Shown piece by piece: positions 25,633 to 34,837 of a stretch of 64,000 bases of DNA; positions within the stretch are counted from its first letter, which is position 1, and each line of letters starts with the position of its first letter. The stretch lies in the NCBI RefSeq assembly GCF_947494015.1, contig NZ_CANLTL010000004.1:62001-126000 (forward strand), in the 5' to 3' direction. The DNA is from an uncultured Cellulomonas sp. Lineage in GTDB: Bacteria > Actinomycetota > Actinomycetes > Actinomycetales > Cellulomonadaceae. The notes under the pieces are model-generated. The model made no database searches. It worked only from the letters and a program-made list of their open reading frames with translations, and was not told the origin of the DNA. A program made the position numbers and the translations under genes.

Positions 25633-25810
25633 GGGCAGAAGCCTTCCGTTGGGGTCGTTCTGGGGTCGACTGACGACGTTGCCGACCAGACTTCCCGGCG
25701 CACCGCGGCCAGGGTACCGGCGGGCGGCGGTGCGTGCCCGCCGCGTGGCTGCCGCGTGCCCGCCGCGGGTCAGCCGACGGACGGGCGCGGTGATGGGGCG
25801 GGCGGCCGGG

Positions 25811-27328
25811 TCAGTGGCCCGCGCCGAGCCGACCCGCGAGCTGCCGGTGCCGTCGGGCGCTGTCGGGGTCCAGGCCGGTGATCGTCACCGTCGTGCCCCG
25901 GGCGGCGTACTTGGTCGTGATGGCGTCCAGCGCGGCGACGCTCGAGGCGTCCCAGACGTGGGCGCCGGACAGGTCGATGACGACGTCGGCCGGGTCGCCG
26001 GCGTAGTCGAACTGGTAGACGAGGTCGTTGGAGGAGGCGAAGAACAGCTCGCCGGTCACGGCGTAGACGCGGGTGTGGTCGTCGGTCGGGTCCAGGCGGG
26101 TGACGTCGGTGAGGTGCGCCACCCGCCGGGCGAACGCGACCATCGCGACCAGCACCCCCACGCCGACTCCGTACGCGAGGTTGTGGCTCACGACCGTCAC
26201 GACGACCGTCGCGAGCATGACGGTGGTCTCGCTGCGCGGCATCCGGCGCAGCGTCGACGGCCGCACCGAGTGCCAGTCGAACGTCGAGATCGCCACCAGG
26301 ATCATCACCGCGACCAGGGCGGCCATCGGGATCACCGCGACCAGGTCACCGAGCCCCACCACGAGGGCCAGCAGGAACACGCCGGCCAGGAACGTCGAGA
26401 TGCGCGTGCGGGCGCCGGACGCCTTCACGTTGATCATCGTCTGACCGATCATCGCGCAGCCGCCCATGCCGCCGAAGAAGCCGGTGATGATGTTCGCGGC
26501 CCCCTGCCCCCAGCTCTCCCGGGTCTTGTCGGAGTGGGTGTCGGTGACGTCGTCGACGAGCTTGGCGGTCAGCAGCGACTCCAGCAGACCGACCAGGGCC
26601 ATCGCGAGCGCGAACGGCGCGATGACCCGCAGCGTCTCGAGGGTCAGCGGGACGTCGGGCAGCAGCAGCGTGGGCAGGCGCTCGGGGAGCTCGCCCTGGT
26701 CGCCGACGGTCGGCACGGTCACGGCGGCGACCACGGTGAAGGCCGTCAGCAGCACGATGGCCACCAGCGGCGCGGGGACCACGTCGGTCAGCCTGGGCAG
26801 CGCGAACACGATGACCAGACCCACCGCCACCAGCGGGTACACCGCCCACGGCACGTCGCGCAGGTGCGGCAGCTGCGCCACGAAGATGAGGATGGCCAGG
26901 GCGTTGACGAAGCCCACCATGACCGACCGCGGGATGAACCGCATCAGCCGGGCCACGCCGAGCAGGCCGAGCACGACCTGGATCAGCCCGCCCAGGATCA
27001 CGGTGGCCAGGAGGTGGTCGACGCCGTACTCACGCGCGACCGGCGCGACCACCAGCGCGATCGCCCCGGTGGCCGCGGAGATCATCGCCGGGCGCCCACC
27101 GAGGACCGCGATCGACACCGCCATGGTGAAGGAGGCGAACAGGCCCAGCCGCGGGTCGACCCCGGCGATGATCGAGAACGAGATCGCCTCGGGGATGAGC
27201 GCCAGGGCGACCACCAGCCCACCGAGCACCTCGGTCCGCAGCCGCCGCGGGGTGCGCAGTGCGCCGAGGACCGAGTCGGTCTCGTCCGCCTCGGGGACGT
27301 GGGGGGCGGTGGGCACGGGGTGGGACAC
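25811..27328 (-). CDS. SulP family anion transporter with STAS domain
   Basis: A 505-residue SLC26/SulP-type membrane transporter. The N-terminal [18 protein letters not shown] is the SulP signature helix, [20 protein letters not shown] the central conserved loop, and the last about 110 residues form a cytoplasmic STAS domain ([19 protein letters not shown]). Such proteins carry sulfate, bicarbonate or other anions. Substrate is not settled by sequence: neither a carbonic anhydrase nor sulfur assimilation genes are adjacent. The GTG start ([18 protein letters not shown]) gives a polar leader of about 30 residues before the first helix. Confidence 0.92.
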   Translation of the reverse strand: MSHPVPTAPHVPEADETDSVLGALRTPRRLRTEVLGGLVVALALIPEAISFSIIAGVDPRLGLFASFTMAVSIAVLGGRPAMISAATGAIALVVAPVAREYGVDHLLATVILGGLIQVVLGLLGVARLMRFIPRSVMVGFVNALAILIFVAQLPHLRDVPWAVYPLVAVGLVIVFALPRLTDVVPAPLVAIVLLTAFTVVAAVTVPTVGDQGELPERLPTLLLPDVPLTLETLRVIAPFALAMALVGLLESLLTAKLVDDVTDTHSDKTRESWGQGAANIITGFFGGMGGCAMIGQTMINVKASGARTRISTFLAGVFLLALVVGLGDLVAVIPMAALVAVMILVAISTFDWHSVRPSTLRRMPRSETTVMLATVVVTVVSHNLAYGVGVGVLVAMVAFARRVAHLTDVTRLDPTDDHTRVYAVTGELFFASSNDLVYQFDYAGDPADVVIDLSGAHVWDASSVAALDAITTKYAARGTTVTITGLDPDSARRHRQLAGRLGAGH

Positions 27329-27576
27329 GCACGGATCCGTTCGTCGTCGCGGGGCACGCCGGCACGGGGTCGGCGGGGCCCCCGGCCCGGTGCGGCAGCG
27401 GCCGCCGGGAACGGGGGAGACAGGGGAGGGCAGGGGTGGTCCGGGCCGCTCGGGCCGGACCGGGAGGCGTCGCGCCGGGGGCAGCGGTGTCGCCGGCGCC
27501 ATCGTCCCACGTCACGGGCCGCACGCCGCGCCCGCGACCACGTGACGGGCAGCACGCACGCGAGGCGTCGCGGGCC

Positions 27577-27604
27577 GGCCCGGCGACCCGGTGGTCGCCG
27601 GGCC
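27577..27604 (-). terminator. Hairpin terminator after the GH42 gene
   Basis: A perfect 12-base-pair stem (GGCCCGGCGACC at 27577-27588 and its complement at 27593-27604) with a four-base loop starts eight bases after the stop of the beta-galactosidase gene on the minus strand. Apart from this, the 283 bases between the two genes show nothing else that I can identify. Confidence 0.75.
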
Positions 27605-27611
27605 CGCCCGG

Positions 27612-29651
27612 TCACCCCTCCTGCACGACGGCGACCCCGTGCGCGGGGACGCGGACCTCGCCCTCGGCGCGCCCGCCGGTCAGCAGGTCGACGCCCGTCA
27701 CCGGCACCGTGACGTCCTGCGCGGTGTGGTTGAGGACGAACAGGAACGCCGCCGCGGCGTCGTCGACCGGGCCGGCGGCGTGCCGCCGCACCACCTCCAC
27801 CCCGGCCGGCAGGGCGTCCACGGTCGGCGCGACGCCGGCCTCGGTGAGCAGGGCGTCGGTCAGGCGCGACGCCGCGTCGTCGTCCAGCCGGGTCCCGACG
27901 TACCAGGCCGCCCCCGAGCCGACGCCGTGCCGGGTCACCGCGGGCAGGCCGTCCAGGGCACCACCCGCGTACGTGCGGACGGCCTCCGCCCCGGTGAGGT
28001 GCGTCTTCTCGCTCCACAGGCCCCCGGTCGTGCCGTCGTCGAGGGCCAGCCGCTCGCCGGCGTCCAGCGGCCAGAACTCCTCGGTCCGCACGCCGAGCAG
28101 GTCGCGGAACGCGCCCGGGTAGCCGCCCAGCCGGACGTGGTCGTGCTCGTCGACGATGCCGCTGAAGTAGGTGACCAGCACGCTGGCACCCGAGCGGGCG
28201 GCCGCCGCGACGCGCTCGGCGGCGTCGTCGGTCACCGAGTAGAGCGTCGGCACGACGACGAGCCGGTAGCCGGTCAGGTCGGCACCCGCGGGGACGACGT
28301 CGACGGTCACCCCGCGGTGCCACAGCTGCCGGTACCACGCCATGACGGCGTCGGCGTAGCGCAGGTCCTGGGTGGGGTGCGAGTCGAGCTCGGCGCCCCA
28401 CCATGCCGGGTAGTCGAACACCAGCGCGACGTCGGCGCGCACCCGGCTGCCCTTGACCGGGTCCAGGCGCCGCAGGGCGTCGCCGAGCGCCACCGTGTTG
28501 CGCCACACGTCGGTGTCGGTGCCTGCGTGCGGCAGCATCGCCGAGTGGTACTTCTCGGCCCCGGCGGCGGACTGACGCCACTGGAAGAACATCACCGCGT
28601 CGGCGCCCCGCGCGACGTGCGCCAGGGAGTTGCGCAGCATCTCGCCCGGCGCCTTGGTGCGGTTGCGCGGCTGCCAGTTGACCGCGGAGGTGGAGTGCTC
28701 CATGAGGATCCACGGAGCCCCGCCGGCCACGCCGCGGGTGAGGTCGGCGCTGAAGGACAGCTCCACGTGGCCCTCGGGGTCGCGGGCGCGCAGGTAGTGG
28801 TCGTTGGCCACCACGTCCAGGTCACCGGCCCAGGAGAAGTAGTCCATCCACTTCGTGCCCGTGGACAGCATGAGGTTCGTGGTCGTCGGGATGTGCGGCG
28901 TCACCTCGCGCAGCACGTCGCGCAGCGCGCGGTAGTGGGTGAGCAGCTCGTCGGAGGAGAACCGTGCGAAGTCCAGCTGCTGGGTCGGGTTGGCGTAGGT
29001 GGGTGCCGCGCGTGGGGGCAGCACCTCGTCGAACGAGTCGTACCGCTGGGACCAGAAGGCGGTGCCCCAGGCGGCGTCGAGCGCCTCGACGGTGCCGTAC
29101 CGGGCCTCGAGCCAGCGCCGGAACGCGACCGCGGCGTTCTCGGAGTAGTCGTGCGGCACGTGGCAGCCGAGCTCGTTGTCCACGTGCCACAGCGCCACGG
29201 CCGGGTGCTGCCCGTAGCGCTCGGCCATCACCCGCGTCATCCGCAGCGCGTAGTCCCGGAACACCGGTGAGGAGACGGCGTAGGCCTGCCGGCCGCCCTG
29301 GCCGAGCACGGTGCCGTCGGCCAGCTCGGGCAGGATCTCGGGGTGGTGGCGGGTCAGCCACGGCGGGGGCGAGGCGGTGGCCGTGGCGAGCGCGACCCGG
29401 ATGCCGCCGGCGTGCAGCCGGTCGAGCACGGCGTCCAGCCACCCGAAGTCGTGCTCGCCCTCGCGGGGCTCGAGCATCGCCCAGGAGAAGATGCCGACGC
29501 TGACCAGGTTGACGCCGGCCTGCTGCATGAGCTCGACGTCCTCGATCTGGGTGGCCACCGGCCACTGCTCGGGGTTGTAGTCGCCGCCGTAGGCGAGGCC
29601 GGGTACCGCCGGGAACCGGGCGGTGGGGGGCTCCGGGTGCCGTGCCGTCAT
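27612..29651 (-). CDS. Glycoside hydrolase family 42 beta-galactosidase
   Basis: A 679-residue cytoplasmic GH42 enzyme with no signal peptide. GGDYNPEQW at 22-30 is the family's N-terminal hallmark. The acid/base is Glu160 in WHVDNELGCH and the nucleophile Glu318 in PWILMEHSTSAVNWQ. A trimerisation domain and a small C-terminal beta domain follow the barrel. In pectin-degrading bacteria GH42 enzymes such as B. subtilis YesZ remove beta-galactose side chains from rhamnogalacturonan oligosaccharides, and that role fits this locus. It is the last gene of a minus-strand run with the MFS exporter and the LldD-type oxidase, opposite the ABC importer and downstream of the shared LacI-type operator. 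Confidence 0.94.
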   Translation of the reverse strand: MTARHPEPPTARFPAVPGLAYGGDYNPEQWPVATQIEDVELMQQAGVNLVSVGIFSWAMLEPREGEHDFGWLDAVLDRLHAGGIRVALATATASPPPWLTRHHPEILPELADGTVLGQGGRQAYAVSSPVFRDYALRMTRVMAERYGQHPAVALWHVDNELGCHVPHDYSENAAVAFRRWLEARYGTVEALDAAWGTAFWSQRYDSFDEVLPPRAAPTYANPTQQLDFARFSSDELLTHYRALRDVLREVTPHIPTTTNLMLSTGTKWMDYFSWAGDLDVVANDHYLRARDPEGHVELSFSADLTRGVAGGAPWILMEHSTSAVNWQPRNRTKAPGEMLRNSLAHVARGADAVMFFQWRQSAAGAEKYHSAMLPHAGTDTDVWRNTVALGDALRRLDPVKGSRVRADVALVFDYPAWWGAELDSHPTQDLRYADAVMAWYRQLWHRGVTVDVVPAGADLTGYRLVVVPTLYSVTDDAAERVAAAARSGASVLVTYFSGIVDEHDHVRLGGYPGAFRDLLGVRTEEFWPLDAGERLALDDGTTGGLWSEKTHLTGAEAVRTYAGGALDGLPAVTRHGVGSGAAWYVGTRLDDDAASRLTDALLTEAGVAPTVDALPAGVEVVRRHAAGPVDDAAAAFLFVLNHTAQDVTVPVTGVDLLTGGRAEGEVRVPAHGVAVVQEG

Positions 29652-29767
29652 CGTGCGTTCCTTCCGTCGTGGGATGTCGGGGTCGAGGTGCTGGGTCGGG
29701 GGTGCGGGGTGGCGGCCGACCGGGCTGGCCGGACGCCGGCACGTGGTGCGGGAGTCGGGTCGGGTGC

Positions 29768-31141
29768 TCAGGACGGGTGGTCGGGCGGGTGGTCGGGCGG
29801 GGTGGCGTCGTGGGACCCGTCCGGCTCGGGTGGCGTGGCGCGGCCCACCCGTGCGAGCCCCGCCGCGACGGCGGCCGTGGCGAGCAGCGCGAGCCCGCCG
29901 GTGACGACCAGGCCCAGCCGCACGCCGAGCTCCTCGGCCAGCCAGCCCTGCAGCAGGGCCCCGAGCGCGTGCCCGCCGAGCAGCACGGGGGAGTAGATCC
30001 CCAGCACGCGGCCGCGCACCGCGGGGTCGGCGGCCAGCTGCACGTACGTCGCGGCGCTGGTCAGGAAGAACAGCGTGGCGGCGCCCACGGCACCGAGCGC
30101 CAGGACGAAGGCACCCTCCGTCGGCATGACGGCCGCGGTGGCCTCGGCCAGCGCGAACAGCGCCGAGCCGAGCACCACCACCCGCACGCGCAGCCGCTTC
30201 AGGCGTGCGGCCAGCACGGCTCCGGCCAGCGCACCGATGGCGCTGACCGAGTTGTACAGGCCGAAGCCCCGCGCCCCGGTGTGCCACACGCCGTCGGCGA
30301 ACGAGGCGAGCACCACCGGGCCGTTCATCCCCAGGGCGCCCATGAGGCCGGCCAGGACGACCACCCCGAGCAGCGCCGGCCGACGCGCGACGAAGCCGAA
30401 TCCCTCGCGCAGCTGGCCGCGCGCCGGGGCCACGACCTGGGCTCGCAGCAGCTCCGCGGGCCGGATCGCGCCGAGCAGGGCCACGACCGCGACGCAGACC
30501 AGCGCGTTCGCCCCGAACGCCCAGCCCTGCCCGACCTGGGCGATGACCAGCCCGGCCAGCGCCGGCCCCACCAGCCCGCCGCCCTGGTTCAGCGCGTTGT
30601 TCAGGCTGATCGCCGACCGCAGCGACCCGTCGCCGACGACCTCGCCCACCAGCGCCTGGCGAGCCGGCAGCTCCACCGCCGCGACCAGCCCGAGCAGCAC
30701 CGCGCTCGCGTACAGGTGCCACACGGCGATCGTCCCGGTGAGCGTGAGCGCCGCCAGCCCCCCGGCGACCACCGCCGACGACGTCTGGGTGGCCAGCACG
30801 AGCCGGCGCTTGTCGTGCCGGTCGGCGACGACGCCGCCCAGCGGGCCGACCACGAACAGCGGCAGGAACTGCAGCGCGACGAGCAGGCCGACGGCGGCCG
30901 CACTGCCGGTCAGCTCCAGCACGAGCCAGTCCTTGGCCATCCGCAGCATCCAGAGCCCGCTGCTGCCGAGCAGCTGCGCGGACAGATACAGCCGGAAGCC
31001 CCGACGGCGCAGCAGCGGCACGGCGGCCACGTCCGCGCCGGCGGCGTCGTCGTCCACGGGTCCGCCGGGGACGCCGGGGCGGCCGGTCACGCCGGTGGGA
31101 CGGACGCCGCCGGCGCGCGTACGGGCGGCCGGGCCGGTCAC
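29768..31141 (-). CDS. MFS transporter
   Basis: A 457-residue major facilitator superfamily protein. About twelve hydrophobic helices begin near residue 45 after a low-complexity N-terminal stretch; the MFS loop 2-3 motif appears as GPLGGVVADRHDKRRLVL. The best match is the enterobactin-exporter-like (DUF894) drug/metabolite efflux group: ALNQGGGLVGPALAGL and NGPVVLASFADGVWH are typical. In this context it could export or import a sugar or lactate, but the family is dominated by efflux pumps. The GTG start lies eight bases after the stop of the LldD-type gene, so the two form an operon with the GH42 gene. Confidence 0.85.
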   Translation of the reverse strand: MTGPAARTRAGGVRPTGVTGRPGVPGGPVDDDAAGADVAAVPLLRRRGFRLYLSAQLLGSSGLWMLRMAKDWLVLELTGSAAAVGLLVALQFLPLFVVGPLGGVVADRHDKRRLVLATQTSSAVVAGGLAALTLTGTIAVWHLYASAVLLGLVAAVELPARQALVGEVVGDGSLRSAISLNNALNQGGGLVGPALAGLVIAQVGQGWAFGANALVCVAVVALLGAIRPAELLRAQVVAPARGQLREGFGFVARRPALLGVVVLAGLMGALGMNGPVVLASFADGVWHTGARGFGLYNSVSAIGALAGAVLAARLKRLRVRVVVLGSALFALAEATAAVMPTEGAFVLALGAVGAATLFFLTSAATYVQLAADPAVRGRVLGIYSPVLLGGHALGALLQGWLAEELGVRLGLVVTGGLALLATAAVAAGLARVGRATPPEPDGSHDATPPDHPPDHPS

Positions 31142-31148
31142 GCGCTCG

Positions 31149-32360
31149 TCACGGCAGGCGCACGTGCTGGGTGCCGAGCTCCTCCACGCTCCGCACCCCG
31201 AGCAGCGCCATGGTGCGGCGGACCTCCTTGGTGAGGATCTCCGCGGCGCGGTCGACGCCGCGCTCACCGCCGGCCATCAGGCCGTACAGGTACGCCCGGC
31301 CGATCATGGTCGCGTCGGCACCGAGGGCGAGCGCCGCCACGACGTCGGCGCCGCTGGTGATGCCGGTGTCGACCCAGACCTCGCTGCGCCCGTCGAGCGC
31401 CTCGACGACGTCCGGCACGAGCCGCAGCGGCACCGGCGCCCGGTCCAGCTGGCGACCGCCGTGGTTCGACAGCACGACGGCGTCGGCGCCGGCGTCGCTC
31501 ACGAGGCGGGCGTCGTCGACGGTCTGGATGCCCTTGATGATCAGCGGCCCGTCCCAGCTGGCGCGCAGCCACTCCAGGTCCGCGACCGTCATCGACGGGT
31601 CGAAGAGCTTGTCCAGCAGCTCGGCGACCGTGCCGTCCCAGGCCTGCAGCGACGCGAACGTCAGCGGCGCGGTCGTCAGCAGGTTGATCCACCAGGCCGG
31701 GTGCATGCCGGCGTCGAGCACGGTCTTGACCGTCAGGGCAGGCGGGATGGAGAAACCGTTGCGCGCGTCGCGCAGGCGGGCGCCGGCGACCGGCACGTCC
31801 ACGGTGAGCATGAGCGCCTCGTAGCCGGCGGCCTTGGCGCGCGCCATGAGCTCCTCCCCGGCCGAGCGGTCCTTCCAGACGTAGAGCTGGAACCACTTGC
31901 GGGCGTCCGGCGACGCCGCCGCGACGTCCTCGATCGAGGTCGTGCCCATGGTCGACAGCGCGTACGGGATGCCGCGGCGTCCGGCGACCTTCACGACGGC
32001 GCGCTCGCCCTCGTGGTGCATGAGGCGGGTGAAGCCGGTCGGGGCGAACGCGAACGGCACGGCCGCGGGGCGGCCGAGGAAGTCGGTGGTGGTGTCGACG
32101 GCGGAGACGTCCTGCAGGATCGACGGGCGCAGCTCGAGGTCGCGGAACACCCGGCGCGCGCGGCGCAGGCTGACCTCGCCCTCCGCGGCGCCGTCGGTGT
32201 AGTCGAACACCGATCGAGGGGTCCGGCGGCGCGCCACCTGGCGCAGGTCGCCGATGGTGAGCGCCTGGCCGAGACGCCGCTCGGTCGGGTCCAGCACCAG
32301 AGGCTTGGCCCGCATGAGCGGCTTGAGCTCGGACCATTGGGGGATCTGACGCTGGGTCAT
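31149..32360 (-). CDS. lldD: FMN-dependent L-lactate dehydrogenase / alpha-hydroxy-acid oxidase
   Basis: A 403-residue TIM-barrel flavoprotein of the LldD/glycolate oxidase family, which oxidises L-2-hydroxy acids using FMN. The catalytic His and its neighbours are in VLSNHGGRQLD, FAFAPTGFTRLMHHEGERA marks the flavin end and the start resembles the lactate-specific enzymes. Rhamnose catabolism through the RhaD fusion encoded nearby yields L-lactate from lactaldehyde, so this enzyme would complete the path to pyruvate; that link is inferred from context. It leads a minus-strand operon (lldD, MFS, GH42) starting beside a LacI-type palindrome at 32424. Confidence 0.88.
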   Translation of the reverse strand: MTQRQIPQWSELKPLMRAKPLVLDPTERRLGQALTIGDLRQVARRRTPRSVFDYTDGAAEGEVSLRRARRVFRDLELRPSILQDVSAVDTTTDFLGRPAAVPFAFAPTGFTRLMHHEGERAVVKVAGRRGIPYALSTMGTTSIEDVAAASPDARKWFQLYVWKDRSAGEELMARAKAAGYEALMLTVDVPVAGARLRDARNGFSIPPALTVKTVLDAGMHPAWWINLLTTAPLTFASLQAWDGTVAELLDKLFDPSMTVADLEWLRASWDGPLIIKGIQTVDDARLVSDAGADAVVLSNHGGRQLDRAPVPLRLVPDVVEALDGRSEVWVDTGITSGADVVAALALGADATMIGRAYLYGLMAGGERGVDRAAEILTKEVRRTMALLGVRSVEELGTQHVRLP

Positions 32361-32423
32361 GGGGACTCCGGTGTGTCGGCAGGTGTGGAGTGGGACGGGG
32401 TGGTGTGATCGCGGCCACGGTAT

Positions 32424-32435
32424 TGTAACGTTTCA
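32424..32435. promoter_or_regulatory. LacI-family operator TGTAACGTTTCA
   Basis: The 12-mer TGTAACGTTTCA is a one-mismatch copy of the perfect palindrome TGAAACGTTTCA found at 41930 and 49858. It lies between the divergent lldD operon and ABC importer operon. On the minus strand it overlaps a TACAAT -10-like hexamer (32427-32422); on the plus strand it sits just upstream of the importer promoter. One site could therefore control both directions. Confidence 0.7.
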
Positions 32436-32444
32436 TTCAACCCC

Positions 32445-32474
32445 TTGACCGTCCAGGATCGGCAGTCCTACGGT
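32445..32474 (+). promoter_or_regulatory. Promoter of the sugar ABC importer operon
   Basis: TTGACC (32445-32450) and TACGGT (32469-32474) are separated by 18 bases, a housekeeping-type promoter about 40 bases before the importer's start codon. It has the same form as the promoters at 41399, 41896 and 49925. Confidence 0.65.
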
Positions 32475-32521
32475 CGGGAATGCGCTTTCACCCACCGACT
32501 GAGCAAGGGAGCTCACCCACG

Positions 32522-33838
32522 ATGAAGCGATACACCCTGAAGGTCGCGGGCGTCGCCGCCGCGGCCGCCCTCGCGCTCACCGCCTGCTCCGGCGGCGGCA
32601 CCGAGACCCCCGCCGAAGGAGCGGCCACCGCGGACCCGACCGAGGACGTCACCCTCAACTTCACCTGGTGGGGCAACGACGACCGGGCCTCGCGCTACCA
32701 GGAGGCGATCGCGCTCTTCGAGGACGAGCACTCCAACATCACGGTGCAGCCCACCTTCGTCGACTTCCCGAACTACTGGACCCAGCGGTCCACCGAGGCG
32801 GCCGGGCGCAACCTGCCCGACGTCATGCAGTTCGACCTGTCGTACCTGCGCGAGTACAGCGAGAACAACCACCTGCTGGACCTGACCCCGTACCTGGGGG
32901 AGAGCATCGACGTCGGCGAGATCGACGAGTCGCTGCTGGAGTCCGGTGCCCTCGACGGCAAGCAGGTCGGCATCCCGACCAGCACCAACACGCTCGCGAT
33001 GTTCTACCACCCCAGCCTGCTGGAGCAGACCGGCGTCGCGGCCCCCTCCGAGGACTACACCTGGGAGGAGTACAACGAGTTCATCGCGGCGGTGTCCGCG
33101 GCCGGAGCCACCACGCCCGAGGGTCAGCCGATCTACGGCGCCGCCGACTACACGAACACCTTCTGGTTCTTCCTGCAGTGGCTGGTCCAGCAGGGGATCG
33201 AGCCGTTCAGCCAGGACGGTGAGATCAACTTCACCGAGGACGACATGAAGGAGTACCTCGCGCTGGCCGAGGACCTGCGGGCCTCGGATGCCGTCTACCC
33301 CGTCGACCGCGGGATCCAGCTGCTCCCGCTGGGCGGCTTCACGGTCAACGAGTCGGCCTCGGAGATCTCCTGGGACAACTTCCTGGCCGGGTACACCGCC
33401 GACTCGGCCGACGAGAACATCCAGATGCTGCCGGTCCCCTCGGGTCCGGACGGCGAGAAGGGCATGTTCTTCAAGCCGTCGATGCTGCTGTCGGCCGGCG
33501 CGAACACCGAGCACCCGGCCGAGGCCGCGATGCTGATCGACTTCCTCATCAACGACCCCGAGGTCGGCCGCATCTTCGGGACGTCCAAGGGCGTGCCCGC
33601 CACGCAGACCCAGCGCGACGCGATGGTCCTCGAGGAGGGCAGCGTCGACGCCCGGGTCGTGGCCTACGAGGAGGCCGTCGCCGACCAGGTCACCGAGCCC
33701 GTGCCGGTGCCGGTCAAGGGCTTCGGCTCCATCGAGGCCGAGTACAAGCGGCTCGGCGAGGAGCTCGCCTACGGGACGGTCACGATCGACGAGTTCGTCG
33801 AGCAGTGGTTCTCCGAGGCCGCCCTCATGGTGCAGTGA
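32522..33838 (+). CDS. Sugar ABC transporter substrate-binding lipoprotein
   Basis: A 438-residue extracytoplasmic solute-binding protein of the carbohydrate (CUT1) type. The signal peptide ends in the lipobox LALTAC with Cys21 as the lipidated residue, followed by a short Gly/Thr/Ala linker and the binding domain (LNFTWWGNDDRASRYQEAIA). Its many aromatic residues (NYWTQRS, TNTFWFFLQW) suit sugar stacking. It leads a plus-strand operon with two permeases, a DUF624 protein and two dehydrogenases. By analogy with B. subtilis YesO it probably binds rhamnogalacturonan-derived oligosaccharides. An AAGGGAG ribosome site precedes the ATG. Confidence 0.92.
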   Translation: MKRYTLKVAGVAAAAALALTACSGGGTETPAEGAATADPTEDVTLNFTWWGNDDRASRYQEAIALFEDEHSNITVQPTFVDFPNYWTQRSTEAAGRNLPDVMQFDLSYLREYSENNHLLDLTPYLGESIDVGEIDESLLESGALDGKQVGIPTSTNTLAMFYHPSLLEQTGVAAPSEDYTWEEYNEFIAAVSAAGATTPEGQPIYGAADYTNTFWFFLQWLVQQGIEPFSQDGEINFTEDDMKEYLALAEDLRASDAVYPVDRGIQLLPLGGFTVNESASEISWDNFLAGYTADSADENIQMLPVPSGPDGEKGMFFKPSMLLSAGANTEHPAEAAMLIDFLINDPEVGRIFGTSKGVPATQTQRDAMVLEEGSVDARVVAYEEAVADQVTEPVPVPVKGFGSIEAEYKRLGEELAYGTVTIDEFVEQWFSEAALMVQ

Positions 33839-33877
33839 CCTGACCCCGACCGTCCCTGCGTCTGATCGGATCTGACC

Positions 33878-34837
33878 GTGACTCTCCTCGACGAGGTCAC
33901 CGGGACCGGGGGTCGCTCTGCCGCCTCGCCGCCGTCCGCCACCCGGCGGCGGCGGCGGGCGGCCGAGACCCGGGCCGGCTACGCCTTCCTCGCCCCGTGG
34001 CTCATCGGCTTCTTCGCCCTGACGGCGGGACCGATGCTGGCCTCGCTGTACCTGGCGTTCACCGACTACAACCTGTTCGCGCCGCCGTCCTGGGTCGGGC
34101 TGGACAACTTCACGCTGCTGTTCTCCGACCCGCGGTTCCTGCAGTCGGCCAAGGTCACCGCGATCTACGTGGTGCTGGGGACGCCGATCAAGCTCGCGGC
34201 GGCGCTGGCCGTGGCGATGCTGCTGAACAACAACCGGTGGGGCCAGGGCCTGTACCGCTCGGTGTTCTACGCCCCGTCGCTGATCGGCGCGAGCGTCTCG
34301 ATCGCCATCGTGTGGAAGGCGATGTTCATCGACGCCGGCATCGTGGACCGTCTGGGCCAGTCCGTCGGCCTGGAGCCGGGCGGCTGGGTCGGCGACCCGG
34401 GCAAGACCATGCCGATGTTCATCCTGCTGACCGTGTGGCAGTTCGGTGCCCCGATGGTCATCTTCCTGGCCGGGCTCAAGCAGGTCCCGACCGAGCTCTA
34501 CGAGGCCGCCTCGGTGGACGGCGCCGGACCGGTGCGCAAGTTCCTGAGGATCACGCTGCCGATGCTGTCGCCGGTGCTGTTCTTCAACCTGCTGCTGGAG
34601 ACGATCCACTCGTTCCAGATCTTCGCCTCGGCGTTCATCATCTCGGGCGGCACCGGCGGCCCGGCCGGCTCGACGCTGTTCTACACGCTGTACCTGTACC
34701 AGCGCGGGTTCGTGGACTTCCGCATGGGGTACGCCTCGGCGATGGCCTGGGTCCTGGTGGTCGTGGTCGGCATCATCACGCTGCTGTTCTTCCGCAGCTC
34801 CAAGGCATGGGTGCACTACAGCGGGGAGGCCAAGTGA
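33878..34837 (+). CDS. Sugar ABC transporter permease (MalF/UgpA type)
   Basis: A 319-residue inner-membrane permease with six predicted helices after a basic leader (RRRRRAAETRAG). The EAA loop that docks on the ATPase is visible as YEAASVDGAGPVRKFLRITL near residue 208. It partners the permease that follows; their stop and start codons overlap by one base (TGATG). The GTG start has only a weak ribosome site, consistent with coupling to the binding-protein gene 40 bases upstream. No ATPase gene is found in the operon, so a shared MsiK-type ATPase encoded elsewhere is expected. Confidence 0.93.
   Translation: MTLLDEVTGTGGRSAASPPSATRRRRRAAETRAGYAFLAPWLIGFFALTAGPMLASLYLAFTDYNLFAPPSWVGLDNFTLLFSDPRFLQSAKVTAIYVVLGTPIKLAAALAVAMLLNNNRWGQGLYRSVFYAPSLIGASVSIAIVWKAMFIDAGIVDRLGQSVGLEPGGWVGDPGKTMPMFILLTVWQFGAPMVIFLAGLKQVPTELYEAASVDGAGPVRKFLRITLPMLSPVLFFNLLLETIHSFQIFASAFIISGGTGGPAGSTLFYTLYLYQRGFVDFRMGYASAMAWVLVVVVGIITLLFFRSSKAWVHYSGEAK

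Noticed and set aside
25633-25810. A regulatory RNA in the leader of nhaA
   Set aside because: I saw GC-rich repeats but no defined conserved motif, and nothing that matches a known sodium or nhaA-type riboswitch.
29652-30722. N-terminal extension of the GH42 frame by 357 codons
   Set aside because: The extension is the shadow of the MFS gene in another frame. The family begins at MTARHPEPPT, close to the GGDYNPEQW hallmark.
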